The notes: a model not told the origin generated them from the sequence alone. A stretch of 64,000 nt of DNA from Microbacterium esteraromaticum (GCF_016907315.1 NZ_JAFBBS010000001.1:1984001-2048000); one strand, 5' to 3'. Counted from the stretch's first letter, positions 17,021 through 26,078 are shown. Made by a program: numbers and translations.

Positions 17021-17062
17021 CGCGCAGGGCTGCGAGCGCCGGCGGCGGTCCGGCGCCGTGTT

Positions 17063-17140
17063 CACAACTCAGGAGATCCGGGCGGATCTGAGCTGATCCG
17101 GGGCGGTTCGCCCCGGACCGTCCCCGGATCTCCTGAGTTA
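17063..17140. repeat. Palindromic intergenic element, copy 2; also a bidirectional terminator candidate
   Basis: AACTCAGGAGATCCGGG (17066-17082) and its exact reverse complement (17123-17139) form 17-base perfect arms around a GC-rich core with an inner CCGGGGCGG/CCGCCCCGG-like hairpin. The left outer bases CAC extend the similarity to copy 1 at 8265. It lies between convergent genes (hydantoinase and FUSC), so it could end transcription from both sides. Confidence 0.65.
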
Positions 17141-17190
17141 CGCGCGACTCCCGGAGCGGCATCGCCACCCCGTACGCGGCGCCGCGCCCG

Positions 17191-18225
17191 TCAGGTCTCG
17201 TCGCGGAGCTCGCCGTGGATCCGCCGCAGGTCTTCCATCAGCGACCCCACGAGGATCCAGTGGTCGGATTCGGGTGGCCGCACCACCAGGGGAGTCGTGA
17301 GCGCCGGGACGGCAGAGGTCAGGGCATCCGGTTCTGCGGCGTCGGACGACTGCACAGCCAGCCGCACGTCGTGACCGGCGCGGTGCAGCTGCTCGGCGAT
17401 CGCCCGCACGGTCGGGTCGGTCGCCAGCGCGTCGTCGTAGTGGTCGATGTACGCCCGCGTCATGCCGATCACCTGCGTCACCACCGGCGACAGCCGGTCG
17501 AAGACCGCGCGCAGCTCGTCGACGTCGTCGCGGTGACGGCCCCGGCGCGGATTGAGCGAGAGCGACTCCTCGGCGGTGGTGAGGGATGCCTCGGCCGCGT
17601 CCTTCATGGGCCGGAGCAGACGCGCCTCGAGCATCAGCTCCTGCAGCTGTGCGGCGGTGCGGGTCGTGGGGAGTGCCGAGGCGAGGCGGTCGAGCGATGC
17701 GGCGAGCTCGCGACCCAGCATTCCGATGTCGCGCCTGGCCGGGGCAGACAGCACCGGCGGGACGACGGCGACGTTCACGACGAATCCGATGGCCGCGCCG
17801 ATAAGCGTCTCGAGGATGCGGTCGAGCGCGTAGTCGGGGTTCGACGAACCGAGGGCGAGCACCAGCACGGCCGAGATCGCCACCTGGTTGCCGGTGCCGG
17901 TCGAGGCCCGCAGCGACCAGGCGATGAGCATCGCCACCACGACGGCCGCCAGCACCACCCAGCTCTGCGCGCCCAGCAGCAGGCTGAGCAGCACGGCGAT
18001 CACGACGCCGAGGATCACGCCGGCGCTGCGTTCGAGCGCCTTCGACAGCGACTGGTTGACGCTCGGCTGAACGACCAGCAGCGCGGCGATCGCGGCGAAC
18101 ACCGGCAGCGGCCCCGGGATCAGCCACCCGGCGATCAGCCAGGCCGCGATCGTCGCCGCGGCCGACTTGAGCACCTGCAGCAGAGGTGCCCGGCGGGCTG
18201 AGCGGATCGCGGCGGGGAAGCGCAT
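17191..18225 (-). CDS. FUSC-family membrane protein (aromatic acid exporter-like)
   Basis: A 344-residue protein with about six N-terminal transmembrane helices (including AAATIAAWLIAGWLIPGPLP and a run ending GFVVNVAVVPPVLS) and a C-terminal cytoplasmic helical domain of about 180 residues. This is the single-module FUSC arrangement, related to AaeB-type aromatic acid exporters, though substrates are mostly unknown. QPSVNQSLSKALERSAGVILG is the conserved loop after the first helices. It starts three bases after the purine nucleoside phosphorylase gene stops, so both are probably one transcript. No functional link between the two is obvious. Confidence 0.82.
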   Translation of the reverse strand: MRFPAAIRSARRAPLLQVLKSAAATIAAWLIAGWLIPGPLPVFAAIAALLVVQPSVNQSLSKALERSAGVILGVVIAVLLSLLLGAQSWVVLAAVVVAMLIAWSLRASTGTGNQVAISAVLVLALGSSNPDYALDRILETLIGAAIGFVVNVAVVPPVLSAPARRDIGMLGRELAASLDRLASALPTTRTAAQLQELMLEARLLRPMKDAAEASLTTAEESLSLNPRRGRHRDDVDELRAVFDRLSPVVTQVIGMTRAYIDHYDDALATDPTVRAIAEQLHRAGHDVRLAVQSSDAAEPDALTSAVPALTTPLVVRPPESDHWILVGSLMEDLRRIHGELRDET

Positions 18226-18228
18226 GGG

Positions 18229-18939
18229 TCAGGCGGTCGCCGCGCGCAGGGCGATCTCGATCATGTCGCCGAAGCTCTGCTCGCGCTCGGTCGCGGTGGT
18301 CGCCTCGTGGGTGATCAGGTGGTCGGAGACCGTGCAGATGCTCAGCGCGCGACGCTGGTGGTATGCCGCGAGCGTGTACAGCCCGGCGGTCTCCATCTCG
18401 ACGGCCAGTGCGCCGTGCGCGACGAACGGCTCGGTCAGCTCGCGCCGGGTCGAGTAGAACTGGTCGCTCGAGAAGAGCAGCCCCACGTGCACGGCGGCCT
18501 CCATGGTCATGCCCTCCGCGGCCTCGACCGCCGCCCGCAGCAGCGAGAAGTCGGCGACTGGTGCGTAGTCGAGCCCGTGGAAGCGCAGCCGGTTGATGCC
18601 GGAGTCGGTGCACGCTCCGTTCGCGATGATGACGTCGCGCATGCCGACCCGCTCTGTGAGCCCCCCGCACGAGCCGACGCGCACGATGGTCTGCACGTCG
18701 TACTCGGCGAACAGCTCGGTGGCGTAGATCGCCATCGACGGCTGGCCCATGCCCGAGCCCTGCACCGACACGCGCTCGCCGTTCCAGGAGCCGGTGAATC
18801 CGAGCATCCCGCGCACGTCGCTGTAGAGCCGGGCTCCGTCGAGGAAGTTCTCGGCGATCCACTTCGCTCGCAGCGGGTCGCCGGGGAACAGGACGATCGG
18901 TGCGATGTCGCCGGACGCGGCGGCGATGTGGGTGCTCAT
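18229..18939 (-). CDS. deoD: DeoD-type purine-nucleoside phosphorylase
   Basis: A 236-residue member of the PNP/UDP phosphorylase family, trimer-of-dimers DeoD type by length. Motifs include LFPGDPLRAKWIAENFL at the N-terminus, GSGMGQPSMAIYATEL, RVGSCGGL for phosphate binding, VEMETAGLYTLA with the ribose-contacting Glu-Met-Glu, and SDHLITHE with the catalytic aspartate of the hexameric class. The reaction is phosphorolysis of purine (deoxy)nucleosides to base and (deoxy)ribose-1-phosphate in salvage. It is followed at three bases by the FUSC gene and diverges from the membrane protein at 18981. Confidence 0.95.
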   Translation of the reverse strand: MSTHIAAASGDIAPIVLFPGDPLRAKWIAENFLDGARLYSDVRGMLGFTGSWNGERVSVQGSGMGQPSMAIYATELFAEYDVQTIVRVGSCGGLTERVGMRDVIIANGACTDSGINRLRFHGLDYAPVADFSLLRAAVEAAEGMTMEAAVHVGLLFSSDQFYSTRRELTEPFVAHGALAVEMETAGLYTLAAYHQRRALSICTVSDHLITHEATTATEREQSFGDMIEIALRAATA

Positions 18940-18980
18940 GTCGTCCAGCGTATGTCGGCCGCGGATGGTTCGATGAGTGC

Positions 18981-20033
18981 ATGGAAGCAGGAGGGGCGCT
19001 GCGCGAGCAGGAGCGGATGCTGTCGGCCACCGCCCTGTGCTTCGCGGCCGGCGCTCTGGTGGGCACCGTGGTGCTGTGGGGTGCCGCGCGTCCGTTCAGC
19101 GGCGACGGGTCGGTGGTCATCCCGATCGCACTCGTGGCGGCGGCGATCGCCGCTGCCGCGTTCACCGTCAGCACCCGGATGCACAGGGCGGGCGAGACCG
19201 CGCCCATGCCGCCGTGGCAGGCGTGGGTATCGCACATCAGCGCGGCGGCGGTGACGGTCGCGATCGCGGGAGTCGCGGCGCTCGGTGTGCTGCTGGCCGG
19301 TGAGGTGCTCGCCACCGGGCTCGAGGGTCTGACCCTTCCCGCGCCGGCCGGCGGAGTGTTCACCGGCGTCGCCTCGGCGCTCGGCGGGCGGCTCGCGTTC
19401 CGCATGGGCGTGCGGCTGAGAACGCAGGACCTCGCGGGGCTCCTGTCGTCGTTCCTCGTGATCGGCACGCTGTTCGCGATGCTCACCGCGGCCGACCCCG
19501 CGTGGTGGGAGCGCAGCTTCTCGGAACTCGGGATCGGAGCCGGCGGCTGGGCGTTCAACGGCACGGTGGTCATCGCGGGGCTGCTGGTCGCGACGACCGG
19601 CTCGTACCTCGGGCGAGACCTGCACCGGATGCTCGGCGACGGCGCCCTCGCGCGGATCGCCCCGATCGTGCTGACCTGGTCCGGCGCGGGCCTCGCGCTC
19701 GCCGCGGTCGGCCTGCTGCCCCTCGACCGGGTGCGCGTCGCGCATGCGATCGCCGCGTTCTCGACGCTGGGGCTGCTGCTCGCCGCGGCCGTGCTCACGA
19801 CCTTGCTGCTGCGGCAGGTCGAGATGCTGCGGGTGCTGACGATCGTGCTGGTCGGCCTGGTCGTGCTGGCCACGGTGATCGCGTTCGGCTTCCGGATGCT
19901 GTCGGTCGCGGCTCTCGAAGGCATCGTCGTCGCACTCGTGCTGCTGTGGCTGACGACGCTCGTGCAGCTGCTGTGCGTGCTCGCGCCTGACTCGTCGCGT
20001 CCCTCGGCGCGCCGGTCGCCGCTGCGCGGCTGA
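18981..20033 (+). CDS. Multi-pass membrane protein, DUF998-like
   Basis: A 350-residue integral membrane protein with roughly ten hydrophobic spans and almost no soluble domain. The WWERSFSELG segment near the middle resembles the DUF998 signature, in which a SxLG motif precedes a membrane helix. No catalytic motif is seen. The ATG at 18981 was chosen because the upstream extension lies in the promoter region of the divergent deoD gene. It ends 32 bases before the PucR-type regulator and could be its transcriptional neighbour, but no functional link is apparent. Confidence 0.7.
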   Translation: MEAGGALREQERMLSATALCFAAGALVGTVVLWGAARPFSGDGSVVIPIALVAAAIAAAAFTVSTRMHRAGETAPMPPWQAWVSHISAAAVTVAIAGVAALGVLLAGEVLATGLEGLTLPAPAGGVFTGVASALGGRLAFRMGVRLRTQDLAGLLSSFLVIGTLFAMLTAADPAWWERSFSELGIGAGGWAFNGTVVIAGLLVATTGSYLGRDLHRMLGDGALARIAPIVLTWSGAGLALAAVGLLPLDRVRVAHAIAAFSTLGLLLAAAVLTTLLLRQVEMLRVLTIVLVGLVVLATVIAFGFRMLSVAALEGIVVALVLLWLTTLVQLLCVLAPDSSRPSARRSPLRG

Positions 20034-20065
20034 CAGGCCGGTTCGGCTCACGCGAGAATGGATGC

Positions 20066-21865
20066 GTGCAGTCGGATCTCGTGGCGATCCTCCGTGACAT
20101 CGGAGACGGCTCCGATGTCGACCCCGAGCGCATCCGCTCCGCGACGGGGAACGACGCCGCCACCGCCGATGCGCTCGTCGAGCTCGCCCGGCGCATGGAC
20201 GGTCTCAGGCAGCGCAGCGCCGAGCTGCGGGTGATGATGTCGTCGACCCGTGAGCTGCTCGAGCAGCCCGATGCCGACCTCATGCTGCAGCGCATCGTCG
20301 ATCGCGCACACGAGCTGATCGACGGCGACGTGGCCTACCTCTCGGTGTACGACCCCGAGCACGACCAGCTGCGCGTGCGCGCGGCCAGCGGCACGATCTC
20401 GTCGCGGTTCCTCGACATGGTCGTGCCCGCGGGGATCGGCCTGGCGAGCAGGGCCGTGCGCACCCGGCATCCGCAGTGGGTGGAGGACTACGCGTCGTTC
20501 ACCTCGGTGCCCCACGATCCGATCATCGACGCGATCGTGCGTGAGGAGCAGCTGCGCTCGATGCTCGGCGCTCCCCTGGTCGTGAAGGGCGAGGTGCTCG
20601 GCGTGCTGTTCACTGCCAGCCGCGACGCCCGGGGGTTCCGCCCAGACGAGATCTCGCTGCTGTCGGCGTTCGCGGGGCACGCCGCGCTGGTGCTGCATCT
20701 CGCGCGCCTTCTGGCGCAGGCGTCGGACGCGACCGCGGAGGCCGCGTTCCGGCAGCAGCAGGCGGAGTGGGCGGCGGGGCTGCACGCCGAGCTGACCCAG
20801 CTCGCGGTGACCGGACACGACGCCGACGCCATCGCCGCCGTGCTCTCGGATGCGCTCGGCAGGCGGGTGAGGTTCGTCGAGGGGCAGGACGCGGCGGACG
20901 CCACAGGGGCCGCGTTCCCCGACACCCGCACTCCGGATGCCGAGCGTGGCCGCAGCATCGTGATCGGCAGCGGGCGTGTCGAGCTCGTCGCGCCGGTGAT
21001 CGACGCGACCGAGATGCCAGGCGCGCTGCTCGTCGAGCGGGGCGCGACGGCCCTCACCGAGGTCGAGAGGCGCACGGTCGAGCGCTCGGCTCTCACTGCG
21101 GCTCTCGTGCTGCTGCGCCGGGACGCGCTGAGAGACGCGGAAGAGCAGGTGCGCGGTGAGCTGGCCCTCGAGCTGCTGGCGGACGCGGCCAGGCGAGAGC
21201 CCGCACTGCTGCGCGCGGCTGCGCGGGGGCTTCCGACCGAGAGCTCATGGACCACCCTCGCGGTGGGCTGTGCGCCCGAGCTGCGTCCTCGGCTGCTGTC
21301 ACGACTGCGGATGCAGCGGGACTGGCTCGTCGCGGCCGACGGCGACGGACTCGCCGTGCTCGCGCCGGACTCCGCGCAGGAGACGCTGCAGAGGCTGCGC
21401 GACGCGGCGTCGGGAGAGCTCGGTCTCATCGTCGTCTCGGGCGGGTCGACGCTGGCCGCGGCGGCTGATGCCGCCTCGGGCGCGTGGCAGGCATCTCGGC
21501 TCGCGCGCGGTCTCGGGATGGTCGGCGGCGAGATGGATGCTGCGGTGCTGGCACCCTATGCGCTGCTGTTCGGCGACGACGGCGCGAGGCTCGCGCGGTT
21601 CGCCGAGAGCATGCTCGAACCTGTCTTCCGCTGGGATGCAGGCAAGGGCACCGCACTGTTCGACACCCTCGTGGCGCTGTGCGATGCGCACTGGTCGTCG
21701 GCCTCGGCGGCACGTGCGCTGCACGTGCACGTGAACACGCTCAAGCAGCGCACGGCTCGGCTGAACGCGCTTCTCGGACCGGCCCTCGCTCCCGGCGAGG
21801 CGAGGTTCCGGCTCGAGATGGCGGTTCGCATCGAGAAGGCCCGTCGAGAACTCGATCAGACATAG
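20066..21865 (+). CDS. GAF domain plus PucR/CdaR-type helix-turn-helix regulator
   Basis: A 599-residue regulator starting at GTG. Residues about 75-215 form a GAF domain (LMLQRIVDRAHELIDGDVAY, APLVVKGEVLGVLFTASR). The middle is a less conserved region, and the C-terminal 55 residues carry a PucR-type HTH (CDAHWSSASAARALHVHVNT, then LKQRTARLNALL). Such proteins usually activate the adjacent catabolic operon in response to its substrate. It is directly upstream of, and on the same strand as, the HMG-CoA reductase operon with a 152-base gap, so it is the best candidate for sensing mevalonate or a derivative. Confidence 0.87.
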   Translation: MQSDLVAILRDIGDGSDVDPERIRSATGNDAATADALVELARRMDGLRQRSAELRVMMSSTRELLEQPDADLMLQRIVDRAHELIDGDVAYLSVYDPEHDQLRVRAASGTISSRFLDMVVPAGIGLASRAVRTRHPQWVEDYASFTSVPHDPIIDAIVREEQLRSMLGAPLVVKGEVLGVLFTASRDARGFRPDEISLLSAFAGHAALVLHLARLLAQASDATAEAAFRQQQAEWAAGLHAELTQLAVTGHDADAIAAVLSDALGRRVRFVEGQDAADATGAAFPDTRTPDAERGRSIVIGSGRVELVAPVIDATEMPGALLVERGATALTEVERRTVERSALTAALVLLRRDALRDAEEQVRGELALELLADAARREPALLRAAARGLPTESSWTTLAVGCAPELRPRLLSRLRMQRDWLVAADGDGLAVLAPDSAQETLQRLRDAASGELGLIVVSGGSTLAAAADAASGAWQASRLARGLGMVGGEMDAAVLAPYALLFGDDGARLARFAESMLEPVFRWDAGKGTALFDTLVALCDAHWSSASAARALHVHVNTLKQRTARLNALLGPALAPGEARFRLEMAVRIEKARRELDQT

Positions 21866-22017
21866 TCGATGCGGCAACAGTGTGCAGATCGGACCTGTGC
21901 CGTTCGCTCCGCACCTGGTTGGCTGTCGATCTGGCGGAGGCTGACCCGATGGCCGCCGCCAGACCCGGCAGCGGCGCCCACCGGCGGCTGCGCCGGCCAC
22001 AACGGAAGGACGACGAC

Positions 22018-23295
22018 GTGGCCACGACATCCCGCCTCAGCGGACTGCGCAATCTCAGCATCGCCGAACGGCGCTCGGCTGTCGCCGACGCTCTCGGAGC
22101 ACACGCGGACGCGCTGGCCGCGCTCGACCCGGCCTCCGGCACTGGCCTGACGATGGATCAGGCCGACCGCATGGTCGAGAACGTGATCGGTCAGATCGGC
22201 ATCCCGGTCGGGGTCGCCACCAACCTCATCGTCAACGGACGCGAGGTGCTCGTGCCGATGGCCACCGAGGAGCCGTCCGTCGTCGCCGCGGCGTCGAACA
22301 TCGCCCGCATGGCGCGCGAGCTCGGCGGCATCCGCACCACGTCTTCCGACCCGATCATGCAGGCCCAGGTGCAGCTCCTCGAGGTCGCCGACCCGCACGG
22401 CGCCCGCGCACGCATCCTCGAGCGCAAGGCAGAGGTGCTGGCGCTCGCCGACGCCCAGGACCCGAAGCTCGTCGAGATCGGCGGAGGGGCGCGCGACCTC
22501 ATCGTGCGCACCGTGCACGGCCTGCTCGACGACCACCTCATCGTGCACCTTGTGGTCGATGTGGGCGACGCGATGGGCGCGAACGCCGTCAACACCATGG
22601 CAGAGGCCGTGGCGCCTCTGCTCGCCGAGATCGCCGGCGGCCGCCCGCTGCTGCGCATCCTCACCAACCTCGCCGATCTGCGACTCACTCGCGCGCGCCT
22701 GGTCATCCGCCCCGAAGAGCTCGGGGGCGCCGAGATCGTCGCCAACATGATCGCCGGAGCCGCACTGGCGTACGACGACCCGTACCGCGCTGCCACGCAC
22801 AACAAGGGCATCATGAACGGCATCTCCGCTGTCGTGCTCGCCACTGGCAACGACACCCGTGCCGTCGAGGCGGGCGCGCACTCCTACGCGGCGCGCGACG
22901 GACAGTACCGGGCACTCTCGCGCTTCGAGCAGGACGCCGACGGCAACCTCGTCGCCACGCTCGAGCTCCCCATGGCCGTCGGCCTCGTCGGCGGGGCGAC
23001 GAAGTCGCACCCCACCGCGCGTGCTGCAGTCGCCATGACCGAGGTCGGCACCGCCGCCGAGCTCGGCGAGATCGTGTGCGCCGTCGGCCTCGCGCAGAAC
23101 GTCGCGGCCGTGCGTGCGCTCGCCGCCGAGGGCATCCAGCGGGGCCACATGGGTCTGCACGCCCGCAACGTCGCGGTCGCGGCGGGAGCGAGCGCCGACG
23201 AGATCGATGCGGTCGCGGCCGCGCTCGTGCAGCGGGGTGCCGTCCGGGCCGATGTGGCCGAGACGGTGCTCGCCGAGCTGCGGGCATCACGATGA
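22018..23295 (+). CDS. mvaA: Hydroxymethylglutaryl-CoA reductase, class II (degradative)
   Basis: A 425-residue class II HMG-CoA reductase. The four catalytic residues known from the Pseudomonas mevalonii enzyme are all present: E54 in ENVIGQIGIPVGVA, K263 in HNKGIMNGI, D279 in TGNDTRAVEAGAHSYAARDG and H381 in GLHARNVAVAAGAS. DVGDAMGANAVNTMAEA binds the cofactor and substrate. Class II enzymes in mevalonate users run mevalonate plus CoA plus 2 NAD to HMG-CoA. GTG start at 22018 with GGAAGGA eight bases upstream. Its stop overlaps the HMG-CoA lyase ATG by four bases, which fixes the direction as catabolic. No other mevalonate-pathway biosynthetic gene is nearby. Confidence 0.94.
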   Translation: MATTSRLSGLRNLSIAERRSAVADALGAHADALAALDPASGTGLTMDQADRMVENVIGQIGIPVGVATNLIVNGREVLVPMATEEPSVVAAASNIARMARELGGIRTTSSDPIMQAQVQLLEVADPHGARARILERKAEVLALADAQDPKLVEIGGGARDLIVRTVHGLLDDHLIVHLVVDVGDAMGANAVNTMAEAVAPLLAEIAGGRPLLRILTNLADLRLTRARLVIRPEELGGAEIVANMIAGAALAYDDPYRAATHNKGIMNGISAVVLATGNDTRAVEAGAHSYAARDGQYRALSRFEQDADGNLVATLELPMAVGLVGGATKSHPTARAAVAMTEVGTAAELGEIVCAVGLAQNVAAVRALAAEGIQRGHMGLHARNVAVAAGASADEIDAVAAALVQRGAVRADVAETVLAELRASR

Positions 23296-24245
23296 CCAGC
23301 ACGCGCGAGCTCGGGCTGCCCACCGCAGTGCCGGCGGCCTCGATCGCCGCCGACAGCGTGGAGATCTGGGAGGTCGGCCCCCGTGACGGCCTGCAGGCCG
23401 AGCAGACGCTGCTGGACGTCGACACCAAGGTCGAGCTGATCCAGCGCCTCGCGAAGGCAGGAGCCCGCGTCATCGAGACCGGCAGCTTCGTGCGCGCCGA
23501 CCGGGTGCCGCAGATGGCGGACTCGGCCGAGGTGCTCGCGCGGGTCGGCGACCTCGCGGCATCCGGCATCCGCACCCCCGTGCTCGTGCCCAACGTGCGC
23601 GGGTACGAACTCGCCCGCGCGGCCGGCGCCGACGACATCGCGGTGTTCCTCAGCGTGACCGAGTCGTTCTCGCAGCAGAACCTGGGCGCGTCGCGTGAGC
23701 GCATGGAGCAGGCGGTCGCCGAGGTCGTCGCTCGCGCGCAGGCCGACGGCGTGCGCGTGCGCGGGTACCTGTCGATGGTCTTCGGCGACCCGTGGGAGGG
23801 CGCGGTCGAGACCGCCGACGTCGTGCGACTGGCGACCGCGATGCGCGAATGGGGCATCGAGCAGCTCTCGCTGGGCGACACGATCGGCGTCGCCACCCCC
23901 GGTCAGGTCCGAGGCGTCGTGCGCGCGCTGACCGCAGAGGGCATCGCCCTCGAGTCGATCGCCCTGCACATGCACGACACGTACGGCATGGCCGTCGCCA
24001 ACGTCTACGCGGGGCTGGAAGAAGGCGTGCGCGTCTTCGACGCCGCAGCGGGCGGCGTCGGCGGATGCCCGTTCGCCCGCTCGGCGACCGGCAACCTGGC
24101 CACCGACGATCTCGTCTGGATGCTCGAGGGCCTCGGCATCCGCACCGGCATCGACCTCGATGCACTCACCGACACGAGCATCTGGCTCACCAGCGCGCTG
24201 GGAAAGACCCCGGCATCCCGAGTCGCAACGGCGCTGACCCGATAG
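23292..24245 (+). CDS. mvaB: Hydroxymethylglutaryl-CoA lyase
   Basis: A 317-residue HMGL-like TIM-barrel enzyme that splits HMG-CoA into acetyl-CoA and acetoacetate. EVGPRDGLQAE (R31, D32) is the metal and substrate motif, HMHDTYGMAVAN gives further metal ligands, and GVGGCPFARSATGN carries the signature cysteine C259. Overlaps the reductase gene by four bases and precedes the membrane genes by 13 bases. It completes a two-step route from mevalonate to central metabolites. Length and motifs are standard. Confidence 0.95.
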   Translation: MTSTRELGLPTAVPAASIAADSVEIWEVGPRDGLQAEQTLLDVDTKVELIQRLAKAGARVIETGSFVRADRVPQMADSAEVLARVGDLAASGIRTPVLVPNVRGYELARAAGADDIAVFLSVTESFSQQNLGASRERMEQAVAEVVARAQADGVRVRGYLSMVFGDPWEGAVETADVVRLATAMREWGIEQLSLGDTIGVATPGQVRGVVRALTAEGIALESIALHMHDTYGMAVANVYAGLEEGVRVFDAAAGGVGGCPFARSATGNLATDDLVWMLEGLGIRTGIDLDALTDTSIWLTSALGKTPASRVATALTR

Positions 24246-24258
24246 AGAGGAACCTTCC

Positions 24259-24693
24259 GTGCAAGAGCAGAAGCTGCTGGAGGTGTGGGGCGATACGGTC
24301 GACGGCCGTCATCTGCTCGGCGCCATCGGCCTGGGCGTCGGCATCGCCGTGCCCGTGTACCTGATCGCCGAATGGGGCTTCGGCCAGCTGACCGGAGGCG
24401 ACGCGCTCGGTCGCTCGTACGCCCTGGTCACGGGCCTCGCCGCGTGCGTGATCGCCGCTGTCGTGGCGGCCAACATCTTCAAGCCGAAGCGCATCGTCAC
24501 GATCGGCGAGGCGCCCAGCGGTTCGCGCGAAGAGGCGATGGATGCCATCGAGGCCGAACTCGGCCCGCTCGGCGACCCCGACGAGCTGCCCGCCGCGGCG
24601 CTCGCCGAGGTCAAGGAGCTGGGGCTCTACGACGACCTCGTGGCTCAGCACCGCAAGAACGAGCGCATCGCGGCGGAAGGCGGTGAGCGCTGA
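24259..24693 (+). CDS. Small two-span membrane protein, partner of the TctA-like permease
   Basis: A 144-residue protein from GTG (AGAGAGGAA six bases upstream). Two hydrophobic helices (about residues 20-43 and 54-72) are followed by an acidic cytoplasmic tail of about 70 residues. Position suggests it replaces TctB, the small subunit of tripartite tricarboxylate transporters, but TctB normally has four spans and no such tail, so homology is doubtful. It shares one base with the TctA-like gene. I do not recognise the family. It probably forms part of the uptake system for the operon substrate. Confidence 0.65.
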   Translation: MQEQKLLEVWGDTVDGRHLLGAIGLGVGIAVPVYLIAEWGFGQLTGGDALGRSYALVTGLAACVIAAVVAANIFKPKRIVTIGEAPSGSREEAMDAIEAELGPLGDPDELPAAALAEVKELGLYDDLVAQHRKNERIAAEGGER

Positions 24694-26078
24694 TGGAGGC
24701 ATTCCTCGAACCCACGATGTGGGCGCTCGGCATGGCGCTGATCGGCACCGTCGTGTTCGCCCTCATCGGTCTGGTCTCGGGCACAGACGAGACGGCGACG
24801 ATCGCACCGCTGACGCTGCTGGTCATCCTGCTCGGCGTTCCGCCCGCAGGCGTGTTCGCGTTCTTCATGGCTGCCATTGCGGCCAAGCACATCACGCACG
24901 CGATCCCGACGACGCTGCTCGGCATACCCGGCGACACCATGGCGGCGCCGCTGCTGCGCGACGCGCAGATGCTGAGAGAACTGGGCGTTCCGCACATCGC
25001 GCTGCGCAAGGCGATCTCGGGTGGCGCCGTCGCCGCCCTGATCGCCGTGCCGATGGCGGTGTTCTTCGCCTGGCTGCTCACGCCGTTCTCCGCCGCGATC
25101 AGCGCCGTCGCCCCCTGGCTGTTCCTCGCGGCCGCGCTGCTCATCGCCGTGCTGTCGAAGGGTCGCTGGGCCGCGCTGTTGGCGCTGGTGCCGTTCGTGC
25201 TCATCGTCGTCGGACTGCAGAACTTCGCTGTGGGTGCGCTGGGCAAGGGCCTGTCGATCAGCTTCTTCCTCGGCATCGCGATCGGCCCGCTCATCGCCGA
25301 TCTGTTCCTCGCCGCCAGCCCGGCCGGGCGGGCGACTCTCGTGCGCGATGCGCCGCGCTCGTTCGAACTCGCCGCCGATGTGCGCACCTGGAAGGGTCGC
25401 ATGCCCAATCCGGTCGGCGTTCTGGATCGCACGCAGCTGGCCGGCACCGCCGGTGCGGCAGTGGTCTCGAGCGCGACGTTCGTGTTCTCGCCGGTGGCGA
25501 TGACCGTGCTGATGGGCGAGCTGTTCGGCGGTCGCATCAAGAACGGCTACCGCCGGCTCACGACGATGATGGCGGTCAAGAACGGCACCACCGAGTCGAC
25601 CTACATCGCCGAGACGCTGATCCCGCTCATCGCGATCGGCCTCCCGCTGTCGCCGATGGCCGCGGGTCCCGCGAACCCGCTGTTCAATGCGCCGCCGGTC
25701 TACACGATCGATGCCGAGGCGGGCACGAGCAACAACCTGCACGATCTGCTCGACCCGTGGCAGTTCCTCGTGTTCGGCCTGGCGGCGGTGATCATCGCGC
25801 TGCTCATCACGTACCCGTTCGCGATGACGCAGGCGCACCGCGCGGCGTCGTGGATCATGAAGAAGGTCTCGCACGAGGCCATCATCGGCGCCTTCGCCGG
25901 CCTGATCGCCGTCATCTGCCTGTACGAGGGCGGCGTCGTCGCACTGCTGGTCGCGATCACGATCGGCCTCGTCGGCGGCCTGCTGAACAAGCTGTTCCAC
26001 ATGCACACGGGCGTGCAGTTCATGGGCTACTACGTGGCAGCCCTGACCGTGCCCGCGGTCACCGCGCTCTTCGCCTGA
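24693..26078 (+). CDS. TctA-family (tripartite tricarboxylate transporter) permease
   Basis: A 461-residue membrane protein with about 11-12 spans. TctA features are the paired re-entrant-type segments around HAIPTTLLGIPGDTMAAPLLRD in the first half and GTTESTYIAETLIPLIAIGLPLS in the second; only short parts are conserved. The standard systems also need a periplasmic TctC binding protein, and none is encoded here. Being last in a mevalonate catabolic operon, the likely substrate is mevalonate or a similar hydroxy acid, by inference from context. A strong terminator follows at 26086-26126. Confidence 0.85.
   Translation: MEAFLEPTMWALGMALIGTVVFALIGLVSGTDETATIAPLTLLVILLGVPPAGVFAFFMAAIAAKHITHAIPTTLLGIPGDTMAAPLLRDAQMLRELGVPHIALRKAISGGAVAALIAVPMAVFFAWLLTPFSAAISAVAPWLFLAAALLIAVLSKGRWAALLALVPFVLIVVGLQNFAVGALGKGLSISFFLGIAIGPLIADLFLAASPAGRATLVRDAPRSFELAADVRTWKGRMPNPVGVLDRTQLAGTAGAAVVSSATFVFSPVAMTVLMGELFGGRIKNGYRRLTTMMAVKNGTTESTYIAETLIPLIAIGLPLSPMAAGPANPLFNAPPVYTIDAEAGTSNNLHDLLDPWQFLVFGLAAVIIALLITYPFAMTQAHRAASWIMKKVSHEAIIGAFAGLIAVICLYEGGVVALLVAITIGLVGGLLNKLFHMHTGVQFMGYYVAALTVPAVTALFA

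Noticed and set aside
17138..19924. 928-codon minus-strand frame across FUSC, deoD and the DUF998-like gene
   Set aside because: It crosses three supported genes in another frame and has low-complexity composition.
22018..24245. Biosynthetic mevalonate pathway for isoprenoids
   Set aside because: No mevalonate kinase, phosphomevalonate kinase or decarboxylase is linked, and the reductase is coupled to HMG-CoA lyase, which points to breakdown.
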